Below are positions 55,680 through 64,000 of a stretch of 64,000 nt of DNA, piece after piece. The notes below the pieces were generated by a model. The model did not search any database and was not told the origin of the DNA. It saw only the letters and a program-made list of their open reading frames with translations. Location of the stretch: positions 1-64,000 of the forward strand of contig JANWWA010000013.1 in the NCBI GenBank assembly GCA_025056565.1. Reading direction: 5' to 3'. Position 1 is the first letter of the stretch; each line of letters begins with the position of its first letter. This stretch comes from Chloroherpetonaceae bacterium (lineage in GTDB: Bacteria > Bacteroidota > Chlorobiia > Chlorobiales > Thermochlorobacteraceae). The translations under genes were made by a program, and so were the position numbers.

Positions 55680-56855
55680 ATGCCTTACCAAAAGTTAGCG
55701 CTTGGCACCAAAAGTCCTATCCTGTCGTGGGTGAACCACGCGTTGGATTCAGATGAACAAAAGATGCTAAAAAATATGGCTTCGCTGCCCTGTGTGTTTC
55801 GGCATATTGCCTTAATGCCTGACGCACACTTAGGCAAAGGCGCCATGGTTGGCTCTGTGATTGCCACAAAAGATGCCGTGATTCCTGCTGCCGTAGGCGT
55901 GGACATCGGTTGCGGTATGATAGCTGTTCAAACACCTTTCAAGGCAGGGCAATTAGACGGCAAGCTACGCCATATTCGTCTGGAAATTGAACGTGCAATT
56001 CCTGTTGGGTTTGACCAGCATAAAAGCATCTTAGATGAAGCAGCTCGCTGGAGCGGCTGGAAATCGTTTGACCGCTTGCACCCCAAGGTGCAAGATTTAC
56101 GCAAAAAGGCAGCTCTTCAACTTGGCACGCTCGGCGGGGGCAACCATTTCATTGAGGTTTGTCTCGACACGGATGAAAATGTGTGGCTGATGTTGCACTC
56201 TGGCTCTCGCAACATTGGCAATGAACTTGCCACGCGCCACATCGAAACCGCTAAACATCTTCATCGCCTCTCAGAACTGCCTGATAAAGACCTTGCTTAC
56301 TTTGTCGCAGGCACGCCAGAGTTCGAGTCCTACTGGCATGATTTGCAGTGGGCACAAGCCTACGCAATGAAAAACCGTGAGCTGATGATGAAGACGCTAA
56401 CGCATATCCTTGCGAAGGTCTTAAACGACGGTGAGCCCTTTGAACCAACCCTTTCGGTCAACTGTCATCACAATTACGCTGCGGTTGAGACGCATTACGG
56501 TGAAGAAGTTATCGTTACGCGCAAAGGTGCAGTACGCGCTCGCAAAGATGATTACGGCATCATTCCGGGTTCTATGGGTGCAAAGTCGTATATCGTGAGG
56601 GGTAAAGGGGTAGCGGAAAGCTATATGTCCTGTTCGCACGGTGCAGGCCGCCGACTCTCGCGCAACCAAGCTAAAAAACATTTTACTGTTGCAGATTTGG
56701 CACGCGAAACTGCAGGCGTAGAGTGTCGCAAAGATGCAGGTGTCTTAGATGAGATTCCCAGCGCATACAAAAACATTGACGAGGTGATGGCTGCACAAAG
56801 CGATTTAGTTGAAGTTGTTGCAGAACTGAAACAAGTCGTGTGCGTCAAAGGATAA
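55680..56855 (+). CDS. rtcB: RtcB-family RNA ligase
   Basis: RtcB joins 2',3'-cyclic phosphate (or 3'-phosphate) and 5'-OH RNA ends using GTP and Mn2+. The 391-residue protein has MPDAHLGKGAMVGSVIATKD, the metal Cys in AVGVDIGCGMIAVQT, LGTLGGGNHFIEVCLDTDEN, LMLHSGSRNIGNELATRHIE, VNCHHNYAAVETHYGEEV and the guanylylated His in SYMSCSHGAGRRLSRNQAKK. The ATG at 55680 starts at the fold; the longer upstream frame would add an unrelated hydrophobic tail. No archease or RtcA gene is adjacent. It lies about 150 bp after bchZ. Confidence 0.93.
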   Translation: MPYQKLALGTKSPILSWVNHALDSDEQKMLKNMASLPCVFRHIALMPDAHLGKGAMVGSVIATKDAVIPAAVGVDIGCGMIAVQTPFKAGQLDGKLRHIRLEIERAIPVGFDQHKSILDEAARWSGWKSFDRLHPKVQDLRKKAALQLGTLGGGNHFIEVCLDTDENVWLMLHSGSRNIGNELATRHIETAKHLHRLSELPDKDLAYFVAGTPEFESYWHDLQWAQAYAMKNRELMMKTLTHILAKVLNDGEPFEPTLSVNCHHNYAAVETHYGEEVIVTRKGAVRARKDDYGIIPGSMGAKSYIVRGKGVAESYMSCSHGAGRRLSRNQAKKHFTVADLARETAGVECRKDAGVLDEIPSAYKNIDEVMAAQSDLVEVVAELKQVVCVKG

Positions 56856-56946
56856 GCTCTGCAGCCGCCCAGTACTTGTGCTTTTTTTCACTTGCTGGGC
56901 TTCGGTGTTGCGTCCGTCTATAATGCGGGCTTACATCGCTTAGAGA

Positions 56947-57960
56947 TTATGCCAGTGGACTTTTCGGCTCTGGCACTTTTGCCAGTAGCTCTTTTGTTAC
57001 AAGGTCTGCAGTAATTTGTTCAGCTTCAGCTTTGAAATTCACAATGATGCGGTGCCGCAGCACGGGTAATGCCAACGCCCGCAGGTCATCCAGCGTCACT
57101 GCAAAGCGCCCGTGAAGCAACGCTCGGGCTTTTGCCGTTAGAATCATTGCTTGACCAGCTCGCGGTCCAGCGCCCCAGCTTACCCACTCTTTGACAAAGG
57201 TTACTTCTGAACTTGTCGGACGTGAAGCACGAATCAACTTAGCCACATATTGCACCAATGCGTCACTGATTGCGACTTCGCGCACAAGACGCTGTAAATC
57301 AAGGATTTCTTGCGCCGTTATGACAGGCGAGACAGGAACTTTATGGCTACCTGTAGTGCGCGTTAGCACTTCTACTTCCTCTGTTTCAGTCGGGTAACCC
57401 ATTTTGACATACAGCAGAAAGCGGTCCAGTTGAGCCTCAGGCAAAGGATATGTGCCTGCCTGCTCAATCGGGTTTTGTGTTGCCAGCACAAAGAAAGGGC
57501 GATCGAGTTGGTAAGTAATGCCGCCTTGCGTGACGGCAAATTCTTGCATCGCTTCGAGGAGTGCGGCTTGAGTTTTGGGCGGCGTGCGGTTAATTTCATC
57601 GGCGAGCACAATGTTTGCAAAAATCGGTCCCCTATTGAACTTGAAAAAGCGCTTGCCAGTGGTGTGGTCTTCTTCCAGAATTTCAGTGCCGATAATGTCT
57701 GTGGGCATCAAATCAGGCGTGAATTGAATGCGGCGAAATTGCAGGGTAACCGCTTCGGCTAAGGTGCGAATCATTAGGGTCTTGGCAAGCCCTGGAACAC
57801 CTTCCAAAAGGCAATGACCACCAGCCAGAAATGCAGTGAGCAACTGTTCTATTGCCTCGTATTGTCCGACAATTACCTTTTGAATCTCCTGCCGCAGTGC
57901 CGATAGCTTGCCCAAAAGCTGCTCCACATCGGCTTCAGCCAGCGTAGATGGTATGCTCAT
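56947..57960 (-). CDS. moxR: MoxR-family AAA+ ATPase
   Basis: This is a 337-residue AAA+ chaperone-like ATPase. It has Walker A CLLEGVPGLAKTLMIRTLAE, Walker B FANIVLADEINRTPPKTQAA, sensor 1 FFVLATQNPIEQAGTYPLPE, the arginine-finger region AQLDRFLLYVKMGYPTETEE, and the winged C-terminal part with RALALPVLRHRIIVNFKAEA. MoxR proteins usually act with neighbouring DUF58 and VWA-domain proteins to mature metalloenzymes or envelope complexes; none is adjacent here on either side. Confidence 0.93.
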   Translation of the reverse strand: MSIPSTLAEADVEQLLGKLSALRQEIQKVIVGQYEAIEQLLTAFLAGGHCLLEGVPGLAKTLMIRTLAEAVTLQFRRIQFTPDLMPTDIIGTEILEEDHTTGKRFFKFNRGPIFANIVLADEINRTPPKTQAALLEAMQEFAVTQGGITYQLDRPFFVLATQNPIEQAGTYPLPEAQLDRFLLYVKMGYPTETEEVEVLTRTTGSHKVPVSPVITAQEILDLQRLVREVAISDALVQYVAKLIRASRPTSSEVTFVKEWVSWGAGPRAGQAMILTAKARALLHGRFAVTLDDLRALALPVLRHRIIVNFKAEAEQITADLVTKELLAKVPEPKSPLA

Positions 57961-58045
57961 TGATTGAGTGTTTCTAAATTAGTTTCTGCCTCAAAATACA
58001 TTTTTTAGCGCTCTGACCACGCAGTACGGAAATAAGTGCAATGGC

Positions 58046-58079
58046 AAATAAAAAGGCGTCCTGATGGGGAGGACGCCTT
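58046..58079 (-). terminator. Intrinsic terminator after the Oar-like receptor gene
   Basis: AAGGCGTCCT (58053-58062) pairs with AGGACGCCTT (58070-58079) around a 7-nt loop. On the minus strand the stem runs into TTTATTT (58046-58052). It lies 45 bases past the stop of the receptor gene and separates it from moxR. Confidence 0.88.
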
Positions 58080-58123
58080 CCTTTATGGTTTCTGCGGCTT
58101 GCTCTTACTCTCTTTCAGGCTTT

Positions 58124-61100
58124 TTAGTTGAAAGTGTAGCGAATGCTAAACTGTGCTGACCAGAGGTCACTGATGCTGGCTGTGCGGGTGAAAGACTCGC
58201 GCAGCAGTTCAGGACCAGTGGGCGTATTCACGAACCGCATTCTATACACTGGCACGCCATCTGGATCTACTCTCACGAAGTTAAGTGGGAAAGGCTCCAC
58301 ACGCTGCCAGCCGACCCCCCATTCGCTGTTGAGCAAGTTACCCACATTGAAGATGTCTAGACGCAGCTGCAGATTGTTGCGCTTACCTGCAACTTCAAGA
58401 TAGAAGTCCTGAATGATGTTGAGGTCTGCGCGGAAGACCCATGGGAAAAGTGCACCATTGCGTTCCGCGTACTGGCCGCGGCGGGTCCTTAGGTACTCGT
58501 CTTGGTCGATAAAGGCATCAAACGCGCGCTGCTGCTCTTCTACCGTGAAGGTGCGTCCTGCTTGTGTGAATTGCTCAAAGCGCAAGTCACTTGCACGGTT
58601 TGGCACGAAGATAAGGTCGTTGCCGACAACCCCATCTTGGTTCATATCACCGCTGTAGACATAGCTGAAGCGACCTTGTGGTGCCCCTGACCAGAAGAGT
58701 GAGATCGTTGTTGCTCCAAAACCGTAGTCAAAGCGGTAGCTGCCGCTTGCAATGACGCGGTGTGGCACCGCAGCCGATGAAAAGCCCAGCTCAGGCTTAT
58801 TCGGATTGTCTGCCACAGGATTGCCTGTCCAAGAGCCTAACGCAATAGAACCCGGATTGTTGTTGTTGCGTGCATCGGTGTAGGTATAGGCAAGAAGGGC
58901 GAACCAGTTATCGCCAAATGCCTTTTGCAACTGTGCTGTGAGCGACAGAGCATAGTCCTCGCCCGAGTTTTGCAGCACCACATTGCTGGTTACATTCGCA
59001 TTCAAGCGGTTGGCATTTCCAGCCGTGCCATCATAGCGCAAGCGTTGGTCAGGACCAGAGAAGCGGCGCGTTGCAGGACGCAGGTTAGCATTGATGTAAG
59101 AAATGCCCGCAAGTGTCTTGGTGTAAATGCCATCAAAGGTTGCCACAATACCCAGCGGCAGTTGGTAGTCAATCCCGAGATTGGTGCGCCACACTTGCGG
59201 GAAGCGGAAATTCGGGTCAGTGGTTGCCAGCTCAATTGAAGTCGGCAGTTGTGGGTTTGCTGGGCGATACGCATTTGGGTCGGGGTTAAATGGGCGATTG
59301 CGCGTGTTGTTCAGTTCTTCAAAACCTGTTAGCACGCCGTTGTTACCCACTTGGTTGGAAATCCACACGAAGGCTGGCTGCCCAGTAAAGATGCCCGTTC
59401 CACCACGTACTTGCAAGCTGTTGTCTTCCAATACATTCCAGTTGAAGCCCAAGCGTGGCGAAAAGAGCGGTGTTGCACGTGGCAAGCGTTCTGTGCGCGA
59501 TTCAATGCGGTTTCCATCGCCATCACGGAACTCCAGCGTGGGCACGAGTGGATTCTCGTATGCGGTATTTTCAAAGAAGGGGATATCGACCCGCACACCT
59601 GCCGTGATGCGCAGATTGTTCAGCACCTGCCACTCATCTTGCACATAAATGCCCGGATTCCAAGCACGCGTGGGTTGCACAGGTTCAGCGCCGCCGGGCA
59701 GTGCCGAATAGCGATATTGGAAGCGACGCAGCGTAACAGGTGAGGTCGTGCGGTTCGGGTTACGCAGGTAATCATTTGCGTCGGTGTACCAATCCGCCAG
59801 CGAGTTATACACATACACGCTCTGCGAGCCAGGGAAGAACACATTGCGGAAGCTGTAATAGACTAAGTTCAAACCTGCCGTAATCGTATGCGCGCCAGCG
59901 TAGTAGCTGAAGTTATCTTGAAATTGCCAAGTGGTATAGCTTAGCTGGTTGTTGGGCGTAAATGGTTCAAAGCCGAATGAGATAAGCGTCGTCCCACCCT
60001 CCTGAATTTCTACAAGCGGGAAGAGCGTACCGCGAGAGCCGCGGTCTTCATTCTGGTACGTAAAGCCCGCGATGATTTGGTTGGAAAACTTACCGCCAAA
60101 AGTGGAGTTCAGCTCTGCAATAACGGACTGGATGCGGTCAAATTGAATGTAGTTGGAGTTCTGGTAACTTAGCGCATTGGTGCCTACGCGGTTACCAAAG
60201 CCCAGCGATGCGCTATTGCTGATATTCACATCTTGACGAGCGTCCAGCGCATTGTATCGAAGGCTGAGCTTATTGTTTTCATCAATGTTGTAGTTGAGCT
60301 TCAGCAGCCAATTGAGCGAGCTGGGCCGTTGCTGTGTGTAGTCTTGGAACGGTCCTGTTTCATAGCGGAAATTTTCGCGCAGGAATCGGCTAAGCGAGTC
60401 CATCTGCCCGAAGGTTGGGCGCGAGATATTGCCGCCTTGCACTTCACCGGGCTGCCTTGGACGCAGCGTAAAGGGCGTCGAGTTTTGTTCGGTTTCTACA
60501 GCTGCAAAGAAGAAGAGCTTGTCTTGAATGATGGGCCCGCTGAAGCGAAATCCGCCCTGCAGGTTGCTAAAATCGTTGGTTGCGCCCGAGACATCGACGC
60601 CTGCAGCTTTTCTGCCTAGCAGGGTTTGGTTACGCAGGTTGAAAAAGGCTGAGCCTTGAAATTCATTGTTGCCGCTGCGCGTAACAAGGTTAATACCTGC
60701 TCCGACAAACAGTCCTTGCCGCACATCGTAAGGTGCAAGCGACACTGCAACTTCTTCAACCGCCTCTAAGCTAATTGGCGCTACATTTGCGCGGCCGCCT
60801 GGCAGATCTGCCAAACCAAAACTATTGTTTAGGTAGGAGCCATCAACGGTGATGTTATTCAGGCGTCCGTCTTGACCCGCAAACGAGTTTCCGTTGGCTT
60901 GGGGCGTCAGACGCGTAAAGTCCGTAAAGTTGCGACGAATGGTCGGTAGCGTGGTAATCGCTTCCTTCGGCACACTGGTTACTGCACCTGTGCGGTCTGG
61001 GCTAATTGCCGCACTGCGTGCCGCAGTTACGGTTACTTCTTGTGTGGTCGCGGCTTCTTCAGCCAGCTTCACGCTTATATTGCCTGCAGAGCCCAAGCTC

Positions 61101-61405
61101 AGGTAGACATCTTCTACGGTCTGCGACTTATAGCCGACATAGCTCACTACGATTCGGTATGGACCGCCTACTCGCATACCCGGAATCGTGTAGCGCCCAT
61201 CGGCTTGCGTAATTGCGCCGTAGCGTGTGCCCGATGGCAAGTGAGTCGCCACCACTGTTGCTCCTACCAGCGGTTCGCCTTTCGTATCCGTAACAAGCCC
61301 GATAATCGACGAGGTCGTTACACCTTGTGCCCATACACTACTCTGGAGCAACATGAATATTATGAGCGTCGCTAATGAAAGCGCAGTCAGGTATCTTGGC
61401 TTCAT
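58124..61405 (-). CDS. Oar-like TonB-dependent outer-membrane receptor
   Basis: This is a 1093-residue outer-membrane protein. A signal peptide (MKPRYLTALSLATLIIFMLLQSSVWAQ) leads to a carboxypeptidase-regulatory-like domain (IIGLVTDTKGEPLVGATVVA ... YTIPGMRVGGPYRIVVSYVG). A plug domain (ITTLPTIRRNFTDFTRLTPQ) and a long beta-barrel follow, ending WSAQFSIRYTFN. The LPGGRANVAPISLEAVEEVA and RSGNNEFQGSAFFNLRNQTL stretches are typical of the Oar (OmpA-related) receptor group of this phylum. The substrate is unknown. It is a single gene ended by a terminator at 58046-58079. Confidence 0.92.
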   Translation of the reverse strand: MKPRYLTALSLATLIIFMLLQSSVWAQGVTTSSIIGLVTDTKGEPLVGATVVATHLPSGTRYGAITQADGRYTIPGMRVGGPYRIVVSYVGYKSQTVEDVYLSLGSAGNISVKLAEEAATTQEVTVTAARSAAISPDRTGAVTSVPKEAITTLPTIRRNFTDFTRLTPQANGNSFAGQDGRLNNITVDGSYLNNSFGLADLPGGRANVAPISLEAVEEVAVSLAPYDVRQGLFVGAGINLVTRSGNNEFQGSAFFNLRNQTLLGRKAAGVDVSGATNDFSNLQGGFRFSGPIIQDKLFFFAAVETEQNSTPFTLRPRQPGEVQGGNISRPTFGQMDSLSRFLRENFRYETGPFQDYTQQRPSSLNWLLKLNYNIDENNKLSLRYNALDARQDVNISNSASLGFGNRVGTNALSYQNSNYIQFDRIQSVIAELNSTFGGKFSNQIIAGFTYQNEDRGSRGTLFPLVEIQEGGTTLISFGFEPFTPNNQLSYTTWQFQDNFSYYAGAHTITAGLNLVYYSFRNVFFPGSQSVYVYNSLADWYTDANDYLRNPNRTTSPVTLRRFQYRYSALPGGAEPVQPTRAWNPGIYVQDEWQVLNNLRITAGVRVDIPFFENTAYENPLVPTLEFRDGDGNRIESRTERLPRATPLFSPRLGFNWNVLEDNSLQVRGGTGIFTGQPAFVWISNQVGNNGVLTGFEELNNTRNRPFNPDPNAYRPANPQLPTSIELATTDPNFRFPQVWRTNLGIDYQLPLGIVATFDGIYTKTLAGISYINANLRPATRRFSGPDQRLRYDGTAGNANRLNANVTSNVVLQNSGEDYALSLTAQLQKAFGDNWFALLAYTYTDARNNNNPGSIALGSWTGNPVADNPNKPELGFSSAAVPHRVIASGSYRFDYGFGATTISLFWSGAPQGRFSYVYSGDMNQDGVVGNDLIFVPNRASDLRFEQFTQAGRTFTVEEQQRAFDAFIDQDEYLRTRRGQYAERNGALFPWVFRADLNIIQDFYLEVAGKRNNLQLRLDIFNVGNLLNSEWGVGWQRVEPFPLNFVRVDPDGVPVYRMRFVNTPTGPELLRESFTRTASISDLWSAQFSIRYTFN

Positions 61406-61585
61406 TATTACAAAGAATTTGGTTGCGAAGAAGTTAAGACGAGATAAAGTCGGCGCAAATTTAGTTCAGCAAACGCAAAATTTGCATTAAAGAAGTGTTG
61501 CGCTTGTGTTAAATTTCTGTTAAGTCTGTGCAGTGCAGCAAACAAAACAGTGGCAGTCGCCCTGAAAGTGATGAAAATCACCCAA

Positions 61586-61981
61586 CTATGTGCTGTCTGG
61601 CTTTGCGCGTGCAGTAAAGTAATCCGCTTCGGCAAAATCGCAGACGCCCCCTACAGGCGGGTTGCGTTTTCGCACTCTGATATGCACGGCTTCCAAAATA
61701 GGGAAATCCTCCATCAGCTCATCGGCAATTTTTTTAGCGACTGCTTCAATAAGGTAGAATTTTCGTGAGGTAATGACGCGAGAGATTTTTGCATAGACTT
61801 GCTCGTAGTCTACTGTTTTTTTCAGGGAGTCTGTTTGCCCTGCGGCTGAAAAATCAAAGTATAGCTCTGCGTCCACTTCGTATCGCGCACCAACTTTATG
61901 TTCTGCTTTGCCGACCCCGTGATAGGCATAAAAAATTGCATTGGAGAGCCGGACGCAACTGCGTGCGTAGTTTGAACCCAT
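61586..61981 (-). CDS. folB: Dihydroneopterin aldolase
   Basis: FolB cleaves dihydroneopterin in folate synthesis. The 131-residue protein has VRLSNAIFYAYHGVGKAEHK (the F-x-A-x-H-G-V signature), VDAELYFDFSAAGQTDSLKK, TVDYEQVYAKISRVITSRKF and FYLIEAVAKKIADELMEDFP with the active-site Glu, then the VHIRVRKRNPPVGG strand. The ATG at 61981 begins MGSNYARSC; the upstream extension is not conserved. No other folate genes are near. Confidence 0.93.
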   Translation of the reverse strand: MGSNYARSCVRLSNAIFYAYHGVGKAEHKVGARYEVDAELYFDFSAAGQTDSLKKTVDYEQVYAKISRVITSRKFYLIEAVAKKIADELMEDFPILEAVHIRVRKRNPPVGGVCDFAEADYFTARAKPDST

Positions 61982-62153
61982 ACTTTGCAAGCGGCATTGT
62001 GTGTTTAGCACAAATATAGGGAGACCTATTCGGCTGCAGCGATGCTTTGCATAAGCAGGCGGTTACACAAAACTCATACAATTTCACTTATTTTGCTTGA
62101 CAAAGATGCACCGCATTTTGCTATGCAAGAAGTGTGTGTTTTAGGCAGCCGTA

Positions 62154-62924
62154 GTGAGCACATTATCTTTGACCATTAAACTCTGCACTATGAGCCTTTT
62201 GGCTTCACTTATTTTGCACACTACGCTCCTGCAGTCCATTGCAGCTGGCGACGCCGCATTTCTTAAAATTGATTACCCCAGCGCTATCTCGATTTATGAA
62301 TCGCTCTTAGAAAAATCGCCTGATAATGCGGAACTGCTTTGGCGGCTGGCACGTGTTTATGTATGCCAAGGTGATGTGGTCTCTTTTTCCGAGAAGGAAA
62401 ACTTTTACCGTAAGGCAGAGCATTATGCACGGCGTGCGATTCGTGCCGACCCCAACAAGGGCGAGGCTTATACATGGCTGGCGGCTGCCTTAGGCAACCT
62501 TGCGATGTATTACGGCGGCGGTGCAAAGGTGCAACTTGCCACCGAAATCAAGCAAGCCTTAGATAAGGCGATTGCACTGAATCCCAGAGACGATGTGGCT
62601 TACTCAATCCTTGGTTCATTTTATCGCTCACTTGCCAGCGTAGGTTGGTTTGAGCGGCAAGTTGCCAACGTTTTTCTTGGCGGTTTGCCTGAGGGAGGTT
62701 TCGCCGAAGCGGAAAAGGCTTTAAAAAAGGCGATTGAGCTATCTCCCAAAACAATGCGCCACTACTTTGAATTGGGCTTGCTATATTTGGACCACAACCG
62801 CTTAAAAGAAGCACAAGCGGCGCTCGAGCAAGCACAGCAGCAACCTATCTTGGTTGCCAGCGACCGCCAGCGCCTTATACAAATCAAAAAGATGCTGGAA
62901 CACATCAATGCGCAACTGCGCTAA
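62154..62924 (+). CDS. Tetratricopeptide-repeat protein, exported
   Basis: This is a 256-residue protein starting with GTG at 62154. An N-terminal hydrophobic segment (LCTMSLLASLILHTTLLQSI) acts as a signal or anchor. About five TPR-type helix pairs follow: ISIYESLLEKSPDNAELLWR, AEHYARRAIRADPNKGEAYT, LDKAIALNPRDDVAYSILGS, AEKALKKAIELSPKTMRHYF and KEAQAALEQAQQQPILVA. It is probably periplasmic and a scaffold for other proteins. It resembles RMDN-type (regulator of microtubule dynamics-like) TPR proteins common in Bacteroidota. The partner is unknown. Confidence 0.83.
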   Translation: MSTLSLTIKLCTMSLLASLILHTTLLQSIAAGDAAFLKIDYPSAISIYESLLEKSPDNAELLWRLARVYVCQGDVVSFSEKENFYRKAEHYARRAIRADPNKGEAYTWLAAALGNLAMYYGGGAKVQLATEIKQALDKAIALNPRDDVAYSILGSFYRSLASVGWFERQVANVFLGGLPEGGFAEAEKALKKAIELSPKTMRHYFELGLLYLDHNRLKEAQAALEQAQQQPILVASDRQRLIQIKKMLEHINAQLR

Positions 62925-63212
62925 TGTTCACATACCCACAACCAAATGGCATTAGCATGCAACACTGAGACCGCATTTTGACCAACACTGGTGCAAGTGC
63001 TTCACCAAGCTGTCTTAAGAGGAGACTCTACGCTTTTCTGTCGGGTGGCTGAACTGCCTGATAAGCCTGAGTGCACAAGGCTCGCAGGAGCGCTCAGCAG
63101 CTGTTCAGTTTGCTCCACTGCTCCTTCATTGAAGGAGGATGGGCGGGTCGTTTTGGCTTTTCGGTGCAAGCACGATGCACATAACTAAAACTTTTGGCGA
63201 ACATACGCACCA

Positions 63213-64000
63213 ATGAAGCAATACCTTGTCAGAGATATTGCTTACTGGGTTGTTTGTGCAGTGCGCCGGCTAGTTGGGCGCATACTGCAGGGTGGGTTAG
63301 CCGTGCTTGCGTGTGCTTTGCCACTCACCAATGCACTTGCCTTTCACAGCTGTGCAGCGGCGCTGTTGGTGCTTTGGCTACCCAGCCTTTTTGCTTCATC
63401 GGAGCGCCACTCTGCGGCGAGCGCCCCAGCTATGCCTCCCAAGACGGCGACCGCGCTACCCATCGATGCTGTCTCTTTGCCCGATACGAATGCGGAGCGG
63501 TTGGTGCTTGACACGACTGCTCTGCCCGCCAGCTTGCGCATGCACGTGCCTGATAGCCTTCAGCAAAGTCCGACTTTTGCTTCATCCACCGATTCGCTCT
63601 TTGCTCTGCCCTTTGACTCGACGGCGCGCCTTGAGCAATTTCGCTATCAGCGCCGCGACTTGCCCTCACCTTCGCTTTCAGAGCCGTTTGTTTCTCCACT
63701 TTTTTTGCCGCAAAGTGCTATCAAGCGCGAGGTTAGTTTGGATTCGTTAGGAGAGACCATCACCATTTCTGAGACGGTCGGGGGCTATCCCGTGAAGCCT
63801 GTGCTGCGTGTGCCGTTTGAGCTTTACAAGAAACTGCGCTTTGAAGCAGCGCTCAAACAAAACTTTCGAGAAATTTCGGGACGGCAGTTTAAGCTACAAT
63901 CTCAAGATGCATTCTCCGAAGTCATTGGCAAAATCACCAAGCTGCAGATTTTAGTGCCTGGTGGCGAAAGTTCCTTTTTTGCCACGCTCTTCGGTCCTCC
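63213..64000 (+). CDS. sprA: Putative SprA (T9SS outer-membrane translocon) N-terminus, cut by window edge
   Basis: An ATG at 63213 opens a frame that stays open to the last base (262 codons). It has two hydrophobic stretches near the start (LAVLACALPLTNALAFH and AAALLVLWLPSLFAS), a long Ser/Pro/Asp-rich region, then the conserved-looking block VLRVPFELYKKLRFEAALKQ ... GKITKLQILVPGGESSFFAT and LFGPP at the edge. The 'P-F-E-x-Y', 'I-P-G-G-x-x-S-x-F-x-x-x-F-G-P-P' pattern is what I expect before the first repeats of SprA, the giant T9SS barrel. It is only the first ~10% of a typical SprA, so the call is tentative. Confidence 0.6.
   Translation, partial: MKQYLVRDIAYWVVCAVRRLVGRILQGGLAVLACALPLTNALAFHSCAAALLVLWLPSLFASSERHSAASAPAMPPKTATALPIDAVSLPDTNAERLVLDTTALPASLRMHVPDSLQQSPTFASSTDSLFALPFDSTARLEQFRYQRRDLPSPSLSEPFVSPLFLPQSAIKREVSLDSLGETITISETVGGYPVKPVLRVPFELYKKLRFEAALKQNFREISGRQFKLQSQDAFSEVIGKITKLQILVPGGESSFFATLFGP

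Noticed and set aside
61408-61635. 75-codon minus-strand frame between the Oar-like receptor and folB
   Set aside because: Overlaps the real folB end in another frame and has no recognisable features.
62991-63188. 65-codon plus-strand frame before the putative sprA
   Set aside because: Low-quality composition and no start signal; the 62925-63212 gap holds nothing I can support.

Overview
The window reads as a chromosome segment of a phototrophic member of the Chlorobiota (green sulfur bacterium relatives). It encodes chlorophyllide reductase subunit BchZ and a UbiA-family (bacterio)chlorophyll synthase. These sit among genes typical of the Bacteroidota/Chlorobiota: a short RpoD-like primary sigma factor, an Oar-like TonB-dependent receptor, several outer-membrane barrels and lipoproteins, and what looks like the start of the T9SS protein SprA at the right edge. 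A TRAP carboxylate transporter, a glycolate-oxidase-type iron-sulfur subunit and no visible carbon-fixation or sulfur-oxidation gene would fit a photoheterotroph of the Chloroherpeton/Thermochlorobacter kind. That placement is inference from gene content only. I see no tRNA, rRNA, CRISPR array, transposase or prophage.

Layout. 1-8 kb: a cut lipoprotein, trpC, a small winged-helix-like protein, a membrane GT2 glycosyltransferase, a CPA2/KefB-type antiporter, anmK and a lipoprotein amidohydrolase. 8-15.5 kb: atpA-atpG with a terminator, an SRPBCC protein, an 18-bp tandem repeat in front of a small helical protein, a GlcF-like protein, nadB, a DedA protein and a DUF427 protein. 16-25 kb: an outer-membrane barrel with a helical N-terminal domain, a phytol/farnesol-kinase-like protein beside the chlorophyll synthase, a RodZ-like protein, a second barrel, a four-cysteine small protein, and the overlapping obg-ptsH-glycosyltransferase set. 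25-35.5 kb: a small DUF6686-like protein, a lipoprotein, mutS2, an Fn3-like protein, the rpsF-ssb-rpsR-rplI operon, a gamma-glutamylcyclotransferase-like protein, gmhA-ribH, a trans-sulfuration PLP enzyme and a DPM1-like glycosyltransferase.

35.7-50.6 kb: a TRAP transporter operon (lipoprotein DctP, DctQ, DctM) converges on the fatty-acid operon yceD-rpmF-fabH-fabD-fabG-acpP-fabF-rnc, which lacks plsX. Then come a GAF-GAF-degenerate GGDEF protein, the primary sigma factor with a strong terminator, gatA and sucD. 50.6-64 kb: a structured intergenic region, an FtsX-type permease, an Uma2 nuclease-fold protein divergent from bchZ, rtcB, moxR, a large Oar-like receptor, folB, a TPR protein and the putative sprA start.

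The most unusual non-coding region lies between sucD and the FtsX-type permease (50.64-50.80 kb). It holds a long bulged hairpin with a loop that could form a C5:G5 pseudoknot and an alternative competing hairpin, followed by three 8-bp repeats spaced exactly 11 bp apart. The most interesting protein observations are the degenerate GGDEF domain that keeps its RxxD inhibitory-site motif, and the pairing of chlorophyll synthase with an isoprenoid-alcohol kinase-like protein. All functions come from reading translated motifs by eye; no database search was run.
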